A DNA stretch of 5,931 bases from Kiritimatiellia bacterium (GTDB lineage: Bacteria; Verrucomicrobiota; Kiritimatiellia; RFP12; UBA1067): contig JAQWAM010000103.1 of the NCBI GenBank assembly GCA_028707675.1, forward strand, positions 1 to 5,931, written 5' to 3'. A program made the position numbers and the translations under genes. Below the pieces are notes generated by a model, which was given only the letters and a program-made list of their open reading frames with translations, did no database searches and was not told the origin of the DNA. The stretch's first letter is position 1; each line of letters starts with the position of its first letter. This document shows positions 5,818 to 5,931 of this stretch, piece by piece.

Positions 5818-5852
5818 GATCCGGATCGTATATTTGGCATAATTTCCGGAAA
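5818..5852. promoter_or_regulatory. Paired TCCGGA palindromes in the restriction-modification leader
   Basis: Two perfect 10-base palindromes share the core TCCGGA: GATCCGGATC (5818-5827) and TTTCCGGAAA (5843-5852). Their centres are 25 bases apart. They lie 35-70 bases upstream of the methyltransferase start, in the only non-coding stretch before the operon, where its promoter should be. A weak minus-strand promoter fits there (TTTTCC, 17 bases, TACGAT), partly overlapping both. They could be operator sites for self-regulation by the methyltransferase or for an outside repressor. TCCGGA alone also occurs elsewhere in the window, so only the extended palindromes and their spacing are notable. 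The rest of 5785-5931 shows no gene. Confidence 0.4.
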
Positions 5853-5931
5853 ATTAATTGGCACATAGTTTAGGCGTGACACGAGAAGCGACATGGTGGA
5901 TTCTTTGGGGTGAACATCAATCCCGTAAGGG

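Noticed and set aside
5643..5894. Minus-strand frame of 83 codons overlapping the methyltransferase start, considered as a controller protein
   Set aside because: No helix-turn-helix pattern, no Shine-Dalgarno before its ATG, and more than half of it lies out of frame within the methyltransferase gene.
1..5931. CRISPR array, tRNA, rRNA or insertion sequence
   Set aside because: No spaced direct repeats of CRISPR length, no cloverleaf or rRNA-like stretch, and no transposase or terminal inverted repeats were seen on either strand.

Overview
This is a compact defence and addiction cluster from a bacterial accessory region. Every gene I can support lies on the minus strand, so transcription runs from high to low coordinates. 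Most of the window is GC-rich (about 60% in lines I counted), with proteobacterial-style genes: a PaeR7I/XhoI-type restriction-modification pair and two VapBC-type toxin-antitoxin modules. A proteobacterium is the most natural guess, but the sequence does not fix the taxon. All of these families are spread by horizontal transfer.

In transcription order: 5931-5785 is a non-coding leader with two palindromes built on TCCGGA. 5784-4051 is an adenine-N6 DNA methyltransferase read from a TTG start. Its TAA is followed directly by the ATG of the 246-residue restriction endonuclease (4050-3310). After 34 bases comes an AT-rich gene (3275-2001) for a multi-pass membrane protein. Its C-terminal half looks like a two-helix ion-channel pore with an altered selectivity filter and a cytosolic helical tail. 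2000-1695 is mostly non-coding: a dyad, a possible promoter and a doubtful glycine-rich micro-ORF. 1656-932 is a vapBC module (antitoxin first, genes overlapping by ATGA). 931-803 is a coding-like stretch without a start, perhaps a gene remnant. 723-678 is a strong promoter embedded in a long palindrome. 662-22 is a second, unrelated vapBC module, again with an ATGA overlap.

The methyltransferase should protect host DNA and the endonuclease cut unmodified DNA at a shared site, predicted to be CTCGAG. The two toxin-antitoxin modules are autoregulated addiction or abortive-response units. Each has a TTGACG -35 box with a repeat operator over its promoter. The least expected element is the membrane channel-like gene, close enough to the restriction gene to be its operon partner but very different in base composition. 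It is the best candidate here for an undescribed defence component. Its function is inferred only from predicted topology and position.
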